DNA of 64,000 bases, from assembly GCF_004801855.1 (NCBI RefSeq), contig NZ_SSTC01000012.1, forward strand, positions 1 through 64,000. The letters run 5' to 3'. The notes under the pieces are model-generated. The model made no database searches. It saw only the letters and a list, made by a program, of their open reading frames with translations, and was not told where the DNA came from. This document shows positions 1 to 8,333 of the stretch, piece after piece (positions within the stretch are counted from its first letter, which is position 1; each line of letters starts with the position of its first letter). A program made the position numbers and the translations under genes. Source of the stretch: Pseudomonas sp. A-1. Its GTDB lineage: Bacteria; Pseudomonadota; Gammaproteobacteria; Pseudomonadales; Pseudomonadaceae.

Positions 1-257
1 CAACCGCCGCCGAGGCCGGCCCGGCCGCCAGCGCCGTGCCCAGTGCCGGCGCCTTCGGCAGCGGCAGCGCTGGCGAGGAGCTGCTCGAGCCCGTCGGCGC
101 CACGCCCGCCGCCGTCGGCGAACCCGTCCTCCCCATTCAGGGCGAGCAGCGCCAGGCCCTCGAGCAGTGGCTGCGGCAGATCCCCGACGACCCGGCCGAA
201 CTGCTGCGGCGCAAGTTCTGGTACGAACAGCAGCGCCACCAGGAAAAACCGCGATGA
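1..257 (+). CDS. VWA/TPR Bat-operon protein, C-terminal end only
   Basis: The open frame enters from the left edge and ends at TGA 255-257, so only about 84 codons are present. The tail is Ala/Pro/Gly-rich and then reads WLRQIPDDPAELLRRKFWYE, a C-terminus I know from the VWA plus TPR proteins of Pseudomonas Bat (aerotolerance-type) operons. Those proteins sit in the inner membrane with periplasmic domains. Its stop overlaps the start of batD (ATGA), so the two are cotranscribed and probably translationally coupled. The VWA and TPR domains lie outside the window, so the assignment rests on the tail and the neighbour. Confidence 0.7.
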   Translation, partial: TAAEAGPAASAVPSAGAFGSGSAGEELLEPVGATPAAVGEPVLPIQGEQRQALEQWLRQIPDDPAELLRRKFWYEQQRHQEKPR

Positions 258-1918
258 CCTTTCCGACGCCCCGCGCCCTGCGCGCCCTGATCCTGCTCGC
301 CACGCTGGCCCTGCTGTCGCTCGCCCGCGGCGCCCTGGCCGCCGAGCTGCGCGCGCAGGTCGATCGCCACGAGCTGACGGTCGGCGAGATCGTCGAGCTG
401 ACCCTGCAGAGCGACGACCCGACCCTGTTCGGCCGCCCCGACCTGAGCGTCCTGCAGGCGCAGTTCGAGGTGCTCGACACCCGCCTGCTGACCCGGCCGG
501 CCGAGAACGGCACGCCGGGCGACCTCGACAGCCTGCTGGTGATCGGCCTGCAGCCGAAGCTGGCCGGCCGCCTGCGCATCCCGCCGCTGCAGATCGGCGA
601 GGCGTTCTCCCCCGCCATCGAGCTGGAGGTGCACGAGGCCGCCCCGCGCGCCGGCAGCGAAGCCCTGGCGCCGGTGTTCGTCGATGCCCACCTGGACGAG
701 GACAGCGTCTATGTGCAGGCCCAGGCCATCCTCACCCTGCGCGTCTACCACTCGCTGGCGCTGTACGACGACAGCCGCCTGAGCCCGCTGGAGCTGGCCG
801 ATGCGCGGGTCGAACCGCTGGGCGCCACGCGCACCTACGAGACCCTGCTCGACGGCGTGCGCCACGGGGTGATCGAGACCCGCTACGCGCTGTTCCCCCA
901 GCACAGCGGCGAACTGCGCATCCCCGCCCTGCTGTTCAGCGCCACCGCCCTCGCCCCGGGCGAGGCCGGCGCGCAGCCGTTCGGCCCGCGCAGCGGGCGG
1001 CCGATCCAGGTGCGCTCGCCGGAGCTGACCCTGCAGGTCAAGCCCAAGCCGGCCGACTATCCGGCCGGCACGCCCTGGCTGCCGGCGCGGGTGCTGACCG
1101 TCAGCGAGCACTGGAGTCCCGAGGAGCAGCGGGTGCAGGTCGGCGACTCGCTGACCCGCAACCTGCTGGTGCGCGCCGAAGGCCTGGCCAGCGCCCAGCT
1201 GCCGGTGCTGGACATGCCGGTGCAGGAGCACTGGCTGCGCCGCTACCCGGAGCAGCCGCGCCTGCACAACCGCGTCGGCGAGCACGGCCTGACCGGCAGC
1301 CGCGAGGAAAGCAGCGCGCTGGTACCGACCACCCCCGGGCGCATCGAGCTGCCGGCGCTGGAGGTGGTGTGGTGGAACACCGTCGAGGATCGTCTGATGC
1401 GCAGCCGCCTGCCCGGCCGCACCCTGGTGGTGGAGGACAACCCGAACCTGGTCGATACCCCGCCGGTGGTGCCCGGCGAGCTGGCGAGCCGCGAGGCGCG
1501 CCTATGGCCCTGGCAGCTGGCCACCGCCATCTTCGCCCTCACCACCGCGCTCGGCTTCGGCCTGTGGTGGCGGGCGCGGCGCCTGCCAGCGGTGATCCGC
1601 GCCGCCGCCAGCGGCCCCAGTCCGCGCACCCTGCAGGACGACCTGCGGCGCGCCTGCCAGAGCAACGACCCCCACGCCACCCGCCAGGCGCTGGACGCCT
1701 GGGCGCGCCAGCAGCCGGAGACCCTCGCCGACATGGCCGCGCGCTACGTGCCGCTCTCCGACGCCCTCGACGGCCTCAACGGCGCGCTGTACAGCGCCAG
1801 CGGCCACTCCTGGCAGGGCGAGGCGCTGTGGCAGGCCGTCGGCAGCCTGCCGCCGGCCAGCAACGGCAACGCCGGCCCGCCGCCAGCCGGCTCGCTGCCG
1901 CCGCTGTATCCGCGCTGA
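254..1918 (+). CDS. batD: BatD family protein
   Basis: This 554-residue protein begins at ATG 254, overlapping the previous stop, rather than at an upstream in-frame ATG at 167. The chosen start gives a clean signal peptide (residues 1-29, ending ALA before AEL). A long beta-rich periplasmic region follows, then one membrane segment at about 417-440 (WPWQLATAIFALTTALGFGL) and a basic cytoplasmic tail of about 110 residues. This is the layout of BatD (BatD/oxygen-tolerance family), which works with MoxR-type ATPases and the VWA proteins BatA and BatB. The biochemical role of the family is poorly defined. Product call is firm; function is by family only. Confidence 0.85.
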   Translation: MTFPTPRALRALILLATLALLSLARGALAAELRAQVDRHELTVGEIVELTLQSDDPTLFGRPDLSVLQAQFEVLDTRLLTRPAENGTPGDLDSLLVIGLQPKLAGRLRIPPLQIGEAFSPAIELEVHEAAPRAGSEALAPVFVDAHLDEDSVYVQAQAILTLRVYHSLALYDDSRLSPLELADARVEPLGATRTYETLLDGVRHGVIETRYALFPQHSGELRIPALLFSATALAPGEAGAQPFGPRSGRPIQVRSPELTLQVKPKPADYPAGTPWLPARVLTVSEHWSPEEQRVQVGDSLTRNLLVRAEGLASAQLPVLDMPVQEHWLRRYPEQPRLHNRVGEHGLTGSREESSALVPTTPGRIELPALEVVWWNTVEDRLMRSRLPGRTLVVEDNPNLVDTPPVVPGELASREARLWPWQLATAIFALTTALGFGLWWRARRLPAVIRAAASGPSPRTLQDDLRRACQSNDPHATRQALDAWARQQPETLADMAARYVPLSDALDGLNGALYSASGHSWQGEALWQAVGSLPPASNGNAGPPPAGSLPPLYPR

Positions 1919-1985
1919 GCACTCGAGGGCTCGCATGCCATAATCGGCTGCGCCCGAGCGTACCGTCCCCTATCAAGGAGCCTTC

Positions 1986-2402
1986 ATGCAGGCCGACTTT
2001 CTCGATGCCCATGAACGTCACTGGCAGGATGCCGAACTGCTGCTGACCAATCAGCGACTGGCGAATGCCGATCATCTGTATGGTATGAGCGCCGAGTGCG
2101 GCCTGAAGAGACTGATGCTCGCGTTTGGCATGACATATGACTTTCAGAAGAATCTCCCTTCTGACAGAAAGGATCAGCAGCATGTCGACAAGCTCTGGAT
2201 GCGCTATGACGATTATCGGACAGGCCATCACCAAGGTATGGGTTATGGCCTGCCGCCTGCCAACCCCTTTTCCAACTGGCACGCATCTCAACGCTATTCC
2301 AGCCAGGCAGATTTCAGTACGCCACGTGTGACCGATCACCGGACCGGCGCCGAGCTTGTCTGCAACCTGATTCGCAAGGCCAGACGTGAGGGGCTGCTAT
2401 GA
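1986..2402 (+). CDS. Small helical HEPN-like protein, first gene of a three-gene cassette
   Basis: This 138-residue protein starts at ATG 1986 behind a good ribosome site (AAGGAG at 1976-1981). The N-terminal half is predicted helical with an amphipathic core (ADHLYGMSAECGLKRLM), resembling the helix that carries conserved residues in HEPN-type RNases and HEPN-like adaptors. A His/Arg-rich stretch (RYDDYRTGHH) lies in the middle, and the C-terminus is basic. I do not see a textbook RxxxxH motif, so nuclease activity is unproven. Its stop overlaps the start of the next gene (ATGA). G+C is clearly below the flanking bat and permease genes. I do not recognise a named family; a helical adaptor or toxin-like role for the adjacent ATPases is inference. 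Confidence 0.6.
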   Translation: MQADFLDAHERHWQDAELLLTNQRLANADHLYGMSAECGLKRLMLAFGMTYDFQKNLPSDRKDQQHVDKLWMRYDDYRTGHHQGMGYGLPPANPFSNWHASQRYSSQADFSTPRVTDHRTGAELVCNLIRKARREGLL

Positions 2403-3706
2403 CCACTTTCGACCAGATTCTGACCACCACCCATGCGGTTCTACAGCAGAACGCCCCCGACTTGCAGACTGTGGGAGTGCTGCTGATCAACCGTGACTTG
2501 AATGGCCGAGTACGGCTGATCGCACAGGAGACGGTCCGTAGCGATCCTCGGGCCATACAGGTACTGGAGAACATCTGCGCGCAACTGGCTGAACGGCTCG
2601 GGCCACATGCCTGGCCGGTGGAGCGTGCAATTCTGTTCGAAGATGATCTGCAGCAAGCCCGCAGCGACGCCCCGAGCTTCTCCCTGCGCGATTTCCCGCA
2701 GGTGCATGTCGTTGACCGCCTGGCTACCGAAGGCGACTGGGCACGCATATCCGCCGAATCCACTGGTGCCCCTCGCATCGTTTTCTTCTCCATCAAGGGA
2801 GGAGTAGGCCGCTCGACCGCACTGGCCGCGACAGCCTGGTCACTGGCACAAGCCGGCAAGCGGGTACTGGTGCTTGACCTGGACCTGGAGTCGCCAGGCC
2901 TGTCCTCGGCCCTGCTGCCGGAGGACTACCGACCGGCCTTCGGCATCACCGACTGGCTGGTCGAGGATCTGGTCGGCAATGGCGCATCCGTCCTCGGAGA
3001 AATGCTCAGCATCAGCCCATTGAGCCATGATGGCGAAATTCTGGTCGTGCCCGCACACGGCAGCGATCCCGGGGAATACATCAACAAGCTCGGACGGGTA
3101 TGGATGCCCAAGGTGCACGCCGATGGCACCCGTGAAGGCTGGTCGGCGCGTCTGTCGCGTCTGATCGGCGCGTTGGAGCACAGCCAGCGCCCCGACGTGA
3201 TCCTGCTCGACTCGCGCGCCGGGATCGACGAAGTGGCCTCCAGTTGCGTGACCGACCTGGGAGCTGGCCTGGTATTGCTGTTTGCAATCGACGGCGAGCA
3301 GACCTGGACAGGTTATCGCATCCTGTTCGAACACTGGCGGCAATACGCTGTTGCCCCGCTCATTCGTGAGCGCCTGAAGGTGGTCGGTGCCATGCTGCCT
3401 GACGACGAACGTCGTATCGAATACTTCGATGGTCTGCTTGAGCGCAGCCATGAGCTGTTTATCGAAGCACTCTACGATGAAATCCCCGCGGGGGAGATCG
3501 GCGATGAGAGCTGGACATTCGATGTCGACGACATCACCGGCCAGCACTATCCCCTGCCGATCGGCTGGAATCGGGGCTTTTTTGCCCTGCAATCACTCCA
3601 TCAGCGGATGGGCAGTCTGGATCAGCGGCAAGTCGATCATGTCTTTGCCGAGCTCATCCAGTACATTTCCGCATTCGTTCAGCAAAAGACCCGGACAGAC
3701 GCATGA
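2399..3706 (+). CDS. ParA/MinD-like ATPase with KGGVGRS P-loop
   Basis: This 435-residue protein has about 125 N-terminal residues of unknown fold, then a deviant Walker A loop KGGVGRST at 133-140. DLDLESPG follows at 160-167 and a Walker B-like strand ILLDSRAG at 268-275. These are hallmarks of the SIMIBI ParA/MinD/Mrp class, with Arg in place of the usual Lys after GGVG. Such ATPases dimerise on ATP and act as switches or positioning factors. The gene overlaps both neighbours by four bases (ATGA at 2399 and 3703), so all three are one translational unit. No plasmid ParB, parS or replication gene is nearby, so plasmid partition is unlikely. ATPase class is firm; role is unknown. Confidence 0.8.
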   Translation: MTTFDQILTTTHAVLQQNAPDLQTVGVLLINRDLNGRVRLIAQETVRSDPRAIQVLENICAQLAERLGPHAWPVERAILFEDDLQQARSDAPSFSLRDFPQVHVVDRLATEGDWARISAESTGAPRIVFFSIKGGVGRSTALAATAWSLAQAGKRVLVLDLDLESPGLSSALLPEDYRPAFGITDWLVEDLVGNGASVLGEMLSISPLSHDGEILVVPAHGSDPGEYINKLGRVWMPKVHADGTREGWSARLSRLIGALEHSQRPDVILLDSRAGIDEVASSCVTDLGAGLVLLFAIDGEQTWTGYRILFEHWRQYAVAPLIRERLKVVGAMLPDDERRIEYFDGLLERSHELFIEALYDEIPAGEIGDESWTFDVDDITGQHYPLPIGWNRGFFALQSLHQRMGSLDQRQVDHVFAELIQYISAFVQQKTRTDA

Positions 3707-5142
3707 CCCTGGCCCAAGCCCTCCGAGAGGCAATGCTGGAAGCTCAGCTGGAAACCAGTAACTACGGGGAAACCCCGGCAGCCAGCAACCTGTACATCCC
3801 TCCGGCACACATCAAGGCACTCAATCTGGAGTCGACGCTGGTGGTCGGGGGTCGGGGAGTCGGCAAGTCCTTCTGGACTGCCGTGCTGGGTAATGCCGGA
3901 CTGCGCAGTCTGATCGGCAGCAGCGTTCGCCGGCTGGATCAGGCGGAGGTCTGCATCGGTTTTTCGCTCAACGAAAATATCGACCGACATCCGAACCGCG
4001 ACAGTTTTTCCCAGCTACTGACGGCTGGCCATGCTCCCTATGACATCTGGCGGGCCGTCATTCTGCACTGGCTTGCCGAGCAGCTCGGCCACTCGCTACC
4101 GGTCTCTCGGTGGCCTGCACGGGTCGAATGGCTGAAGCAGCACCCGGAAGACGTTTCCCGACTGATGGTGCAGGCCAACCAGAAATTCGCTGGTGAAAAC
4201 CGCTATGCCCTGTTTGTGTTCGATGCACTGGACCGCACCAGTAACGACTGGCGCATCATGGACGAAATCGTGCGCGGCCTGCTGGAGGCCGCTCTCTGGC
4301 TGAAGTCCTTTTCGCATCTGCATGCCAAGGTATTCCTGCGGGAAGATCAGATGGAGCGCAACGTCACCAACTTCGCGGACGCCTCCAAACTGCTGGCCAG
4401 CCGGGCTACCCTGAACTGGGAGCGTCACGACCTGCATGGCCTGCTCTGGCAGCGCCTGATCAATGCACCGGAGAGCGCGGGTGAACGGCTGCGTACCCTT
4501 TTCCAGACTGTCGCGGGCTGCCAGCCGAGCCAACGTGAAGGCGTCTGGCAACTGCCCGATGAAGCACGCCGGGAAACACCGCTGCAACGCACCCTCTTCG
4601 AGAAACTGGCCGGCCCATGGATGGGACGCGATCCTCGTCGAGGCGTGCCCTATATCTGGTCCGTCAGTCATCTGGCCGATGGCCGTGGTCAGACCTCGCC
4701 ACGCTCGTTCCTGGCCGCCATCCGGCAGGCGGTAGAGGATTCGGTTCAGCGCTATTCGGCCGAGGAATTGCCAATCCACCACGAAAGCATCAAGCGTGGA
4801 ATTCGTAAGGCATCGGACAATCGGGTCGAAGAGCTTGCCGAAGAGTTCCCGTGGATCAGGACCTTCCTCGGATGCCTGAAAGGTCTCACGGTGCCCTGCA
4901 ACTACGAGCTGATTCTGGAGCGCTGGCAAGATGCCTTCCCGACCGGACCGGCCTCTGCCTCTCTTGATGACCGCCTCCCTCCGCAGCATGCCGAGCGCGG
5001 CTGGGACGGCATCTGCGAAGACCTGCAGCGTCTCGGTCTGCTCGAGCGCAAGAAGGACGGCCGGATCGACATGCCCGACCTGTACCGCGTTGGCTTCGGA
5101 CTTGGTCGCCGGGGCGGGGTCAAGCCGAGCAGCAAGCAATAA
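3703..5142 (+). CDS. P-loop ATPase, third gene of the cassette
   Basis: This 479-residue protein has Walker A GGRGVGKS at 49-56 after a strand STLVV, and Walker B-like FVFDALD at 171-177 followed by Arg-Thr. The pattern is that of an AAA+/STAND-type ATPase. The C-terminal half is Arg-rich and helical, and its last 50 residues (LLERKKDGRIDMPDLYR) resemble a winged-helix tail. The start overlaps the ParA-like gene, so partnership with it is very likely. G+C is lower than in the flanking genes. I do not recognise a named family. The tandem of a ParA-like and an AAA-type ATPase behind a HEPN-like gene suggests a defence or conflict system, by context only. Confidence 0.75.
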   Translation: MTLAQALREAMLEAQLETSNYGETPAASNLYIPPAHIKALNLESTLVVGGRGVGKSFWTAVLGNAGLRSLIGSSVRRLDQAEVCIGFSLNENIDRHPNRDSFSQLLTAGHAPYDIWRAVILHWLAEQLGHSLPVSRWPARVEWLKQHPEDVSRLMVQANQKFAGENRYALFVFDALDRTSNDWRIMDEIVRGLLEAALWLKSFSHLHAKVFLREDQMERNVTNFADASKLLASRATLNWERHDLHGLLWQRLINAPESAGERLRTLFQTVAGCQPSQREGVWQLPDEARRETPLQRTLFEKLAGPWMGRDPRRGVPYIWSVSHLADGRGQTSPRSFLAAIRQAVEDSVQRYSAEELPIHHESIKRGIRKASDNRVEELAEEFPWIRTFLGCLKGLTVPCNYELILERWQDAFPTGPASASLDDRLPPQHAERGWDGICEDLQRLGLLERKKDGRIDMPDLYRVGFGLGRRGGVKPSSKQ

Positions 5143-5249
5143 AGACGCTTGCTGCAGCCTAGCACCAATCATTCGCGCAGAAGCTCACACGCGCCATGCT
5201 CCTAGCGCGGCAGGCGCCGCGCAGCCCCTGTGCACCCGTCGGCAAAAAC

Positions 5250-5287
5250 CCGGGCCCGCTGCGGCAAGCCCGGCGGCGGCGTTTTTT
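5250..5287 (+). terminator. Possible terminator after the three-gene cassette
   Basis: CCGGGC (5250-5255) can pair with GCCCGG (5268-5273), and a run of six T lies at 5282-5287. A GC-rich gap of eight bases separates stem and T run, so this is a weak candidate. Alternative GC pairings in the same stretch could bring the stem closer to the T run. Confidence 0.35.
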
Positions 5288-5314
5288 CTACTGTCATGAC
5301 CTCTCGTTTCTTCC

Positions 5315-5325
5315 AACAACAACAA
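5315..5325 (+). promoter_or_regulatory. Crc/Hfq-type CA motif before the NCS1 permease
   Basis: The leader contains AACAACAACAA ending ten bases before the ATG at 5336, next to the purine-rich ribosome site AAGAGA. In Pseudomonas, A-rich AAnAAnAA motifs at the ribosome site of catabolic mRNAs are bound by Hfq with Crc for carbon catabolite repression. A second copy lies before hyuB. Motif is seen; regulation is inferred. Confidence 0.55.
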
Positions 5326-5335
5326 GAGATCTGTC

Positions 5336-6670
5336 ATGGCCGGAAAACCTGCAAACCAGCATTCGGGTACCGATAGCGCGGTACCGCTCGATCAACGTCT
5401 CAGCCGCGGCTCGCTGACCATGGCCTGGTGGGGCATCTGCAGCGCGATGTTCTACCTGGTGGTCGGCGCCGCCCTGGCGATGGGCTTCGGCACGCGCAAC
5501 GCGATCATCGGCCTGCTGCTGTCGGTGGTCTGCTACGGGGCGATCAACGCGGTGATCAGCCGCTACGCCATCGCCAGCGGACTGTCGGTGGCGCAGTTCT
5601 CGCGCCATCTGTTCGGCCGCGCCGGCGCGGCGCTGGCGACCCTGCTGTTCAGCGCCACCGCCATCTACTACGCCGCCTTCGAGGGTTCGGTGATGGCCGT
5701 GGCGCTCCACCACTACGCCGGCGCGGTGAGCCTCGAGCAGGCCTACCTGATCGTGGTGGTGTACAGCGTGCTGCTGATCTTCGGCCACGCCATGCGCTGG
5801 CTGGACAAGCTCAACGGCGTGCTGCTGCCGCTGTACCTGCTCGGCCTGGTCGCGGCGCTGCTGGTGGCGGTCGACCAGTACGGCTACTCCGCCGCCTGGC
5901 TGGATCTCGCGCCGGAAGGCGGCGCGCCCGCGTACGGTTGGTGGAACTGCTTCATCTACTTCATGGGCGTCTGGGTGCTGATGATGTACACCTGGGACTA
6001 CGCCCGCTTCGGCCGCGCCGAGGACAGCGACTACCACGCCCGCTTCAACTTCGGCATGCCGTTCTACGCCGTGGCCTTCCTGCTCAACGGCCTGGCCGGG
6101 ATCTTCCTCGCCGCCACCATCCCCACCGAGGGCGGCGTCAGCGAGGTGTCGGTGGTGCTGTCGATCGTCCAGCTGATGGGCCTCTGGGGCCTGCTGTTCG
6201 TGTGGGTCACCCAGACGCGCATCAACACCGGCAACTTCTTCCTCGGCGCCACCAACCTGCAGGCGCTGGGGGCCAGCCTGGGCCTCGGCCGCGTGCCCTA
6301 CGTGGTGTGGGCGGCGCTCACCGGCCTCACGGTGTACCTGCTGATGCGCTTCGACGTGTTCAGCTACATCCTCCAGGCGCTGGCCTGGCAGAGCATCTTC
6401 ATCGTCGCCTGGGTGGCCATCGCCCTGGCGCACATCTTCGCCGCCCGCGGCGCCGCGCCGGCCGACGACACCAGCCTGCCGGCCTTCGACGCCCGCGGCC
6501 TGCTGGCCTGGTTCGCCGCCGCCGCGGCCGGCATCGTCCTGCTCAAGGCCGGCGATGCGACCCTGGCGACCTTCTCGGCGCCGGTCACCTTCGTCGTCGC
6601 CTTCGCCGGCTACCGCCTGCTGGCCAGCGGCCGCCGCCGCGCCTGGTCGGCCGGCACCGACAGCCTCTGA
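5336..6670 (+). CDS. NCS1 family purine/cytosine/hydantoin-type permease
   Basis: This 444-residue inner-membrane protein has about 12 hydrophobic segments and a short polar N-terminus ending SRGSLTMAWWGICSAMF, typical of the CodB branch of NCS1 (nucleobase-cation symport) carriers. Members import cytosine, purines, allantoin or hydantoins with Na+ or H+. The WNCFIYFMGVW and TWDYARFGR stretches around residues 200-235 fit the family. It heads a plus-strand group with a barrel protein, HyuB, HyuA and an AraC-type regulator, which suggests import of a hydantoin-like or related cyclic amide. The substrate cannot be read from the sequence. Confidence 0.85.
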   Translation: MAGKPANQHSGTDSAVPLDQRLSRGSLTMAWWGICSAMFYLVVGAALAMGFGTRNAIIGLLLSVVCYGAINAVISRYAIASGLSVAQFSRHLFGRAGAALATLLFSATAIYYAAFEGSVMAVALHHYAGAVSLEQAYLIVVVYSVLLIFGHAMRWLDKLNGVLLPLYLLGLVAALLVAVDQYGYSAAWLDLAPEGGAPAYGWWNCFIYFMGVWVLMMYTWDYARFGRAEDSDYHARFNFGMPFYAVAFLLNGLAGIFLAATIPTEGGVSEVSVVLSIVQLMGLWGLLFVWVTQTRINTGNFFLGATNLQALGASLGLGRVPYVVWAALTGLTVYLLMRFDVFSYILQALAWQSIFIVAWVAIALAHIFAARGAAPADDTSLPAFDARGLLAWFAAAAAGIVLLKAGDATLATFSAPVTFVVAFAGYRLLASGRRRAWSAGTDSL

Positions 6671-6780
6671 GCCTGGAGCAGGCGCCCGCCTGCCCATCTT
6701 CCTCATCACGGAACGCGCCGCCTCCCGGCGGTGCGCTTCCGGTGTGCCCGCAAAACAACGACAACACTCGGAGACACCCG

Positions 6781-7971
6781 ATGCGTCACCCGCTCACCCG
6801 CCGCACTTCCCTGCTGCTGTGGCCGCTGCTGGCCGCGCCGCTGCTGACCGCCTTCGCCCTGCCGGCCGCCGCCGTGCAGGTCACCGACAACCTCGACCTC
6901 GGCGGCGCGATCCGCGGCCGCCTGGACTACGACCCGGACCGCGACATCTCCGAGTTCGGCTTCGACACCGCCTTTCTCACCGCCACCTACACCTCGGACA
7001 GCTGGATCGGCGCGGCCAAGTACCGCTTCTACGGCAAGCACCGCCCGTTCGACTACACCGACAAGATCGGCGACATCTCCTTCGCCGAGTACGCCTGGCT
7101 GGGCTACCGGTTCGACGCCGAACGCCAGGTGCAGGCCGGCCTGATGCCGATCCCGTTCGGCCTGCAGCCCTACTTCGGCAGCACCTTCTTCGAGTCGCTG
7201 GGCAACGTGATCGGCCTGGAGGACACCCAGGACATCGGCATCAAGTACACCCAGAAGAACGCCGACTGGGACCTGCAGGCCGCCTGGTTCGCCATGCCCG
7301 CCGAACAGGGCAAGGGCACCAGCCGCGGCGGTCGCACCTACGGCACCAGCGTGGCGACGGCCGACGCCTACGTGGTCGACGGCAGCGACAACCACGAGGA
7401 GAACATCGTCGTCGCCCGCCTGGCGCGCAACCTGCAGCTCGGCGACTGGGCCTCGGAAGTGGGCGTGTCGGCGCTGGCCTCGACCCTGGAGAACCAGGAC
7501 ACCGGCAAGGACGGCGACCGCCGCGCCTTCGCCGTGCACTACCTCGGCCAGAACGGCCCGTGGGGCGTGCAGCTGCTCGCCGCGCGCCAGTCGATGAGCC
7601 CGGAGAACCCCGGCAGCGACCGCCTGGTGTCCTTCGGCAGCTTCGACGGCACCTTCAACGTCGCCGCCAAGGGCAACCTGTACGTCGCCGACCTCAGCTA
7701 CGCCCTGCCCGGCCAGTACGGCTGGTTCTCCGGGGTGAAGTTCTATGCCAACTACAGCCACTTCACCAAGGACGCCAGCGGCTTCGAGGACTCGCAGCGC
7801 TTCATCGCCGGCAGCTCGTTCACCTTCGGCCCGCTGTGGATCGCCCTGGAATGGCTGCACGGCAAGCACGACCCGTACATCGGCGGCGGCAGCTACACCC
7901 AGAGCCTCGGCGCCGGCGGCAGCGACCGCTGGGAGAACCAGGTGTACAGCAACGTCGGCTACTACTTCTGA
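6781..7971 (+). CDS. Outer-membrane beta-barrel (porin-like) protein
   Basis: This 396-residue protein starts at ATG 6781 behind GGAG, eight bases upstream. A signal peptide of about 31 residues ends LPAAA. The mature protein alternates polar and aromatic residues in amphipathic strands (SWIGAAKYRFYGKHR, FAEYAWLGYRFDA) and ends NVGYYF. A C-terminal Phe with alternating aromatics is the usual outer-membrane insertion signal. It most resembles the phosphate-selective porin O/P-like group, but the family is not certain. Placed between the permease and the hydantoinase subunits, it probably lets the substrate cross the outer membrane. The next feature downstream is a palindromic repeat, then a strong terminator. 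Confidence 0.75.
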   Translation: MRHPLTRRTSLLLWPLLAAPLLTAFALPAAAVQVTDNLDLGGAIRGRLDYDPDRDISEFGFDTAFLTATYTSDSWIGAAKYRFYGKHRPFDYTDKIGDISFAEYAWLGYRFDAERQVQAGLMPIPFGLQPYFGSTFFESLGNVIGLEDTQDIGIKYTQKNADWDLQAAWFAMPAEQGKGTSRGGRTYGTSVATADAYVVDGSDNHEENIVVARLARNLQLGDWASEVGVSALASTLENQDTGKDGDRRAFAVHYLGQNGPWGVQLLAARQSMSPENPGSDRLVSFGSFDGTFNVAAKGNLYVADLSYALPGQYGWFSGVKFYANYSHFTKDASGFEDSQRFIAGSSFTFGPLWIALEWLHGKHDPYIGGGSYTQSLGAGGSDRWENQVYSNVGYYF

Positions 7972-8010
7972 CCTCTTCCGCATTCCCAACCAAGGCAATC
8001 GCATGAACGG

Positions 8011-8061
8011 TGTAGGAGCGAATTCATTCGCGACCAGGTCGCGAATGAATTCGCTCCTACA
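8011..8061. repeat. 51-bp near-perfect palindrome (GAATTCATTCGC family)
   Basis: Two 25-base arms (8011-8035 and 8037-8061) are exact reverse complements around a single A. The arms begin TGTAGGAGCGAATTC and contain the CGAATTCATTCGC core. A second copy with the same core lies at 19252-19308. Such intergenic palindromes recur in Pseudomonas genomes as REP-like elements. It lies between the porin-like gene and its terminator in a gene-free stretch (7972-8333). Confidence 0.85.
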
Positions 8062-8145
8062 GGGAGGGCTACAGGGCATTTAGCCCACGCATGTTGGCCT
8101 TTTCAGCTTCGTGCGATTGCTCTGGTATCCCCCTTCGCCCCCTTT

Positions 8146-8172
8146 CAGGCCAGCCTCGCGCTGGCCTTTTTT
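8146..8172 (+). terminator. Intrinsic terminator after the permease/porin pair
   Basis: AGGCCAGC (8146-8153), a five-base loop and GCTGGCCT (8159-8166) are followed by seven T (8166-8172). This is a textbook rho-independent terminator on the plus strand. It separates the permease/porin unit from hyuBA, which must then have its own promoter in 8173-8333. Confidence 0.9.
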
Positions 8173-8310
8173 TCGTCCGCGCCAGCGGCAAGCCACGCAC
8201 GGCCGAGTGCACGCAGACGCAACAAAGGGTGCGCCCCGCGACAAGCCCGCCCGCCGCGCGCCGCGTAGCTTGTAAGCCAGGGCGGAGCCTTGCGGGGCCG
8301 CCTCTCCGAC

Positions 8311-8318
8311 AACAACAA
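8311..8318 (+). promoter_or_regulatory. Crc/Hfq-type CA motif before hyuB
   Basis: AACAACAA (8311-8318) matches the AAnAAnAA Hfq/Crc pattern and lies 15 bases before the hyuB ATG at 8334. The same element precedes the NCS1 permease at 5315, which suggests that import and catabolism are repressed together when better carbon sources are present. Confidence 0.5.
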
Positions 8319-8333
8319 GATGTGTGGTGAACC

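Noticed and set aside
2399-5142. Plasmid partition or prophage module
   Set aside because: A ParA-like ATPase is present, but no ParB, parS-like iterons, replication, integrase or phage structural genes are seen.
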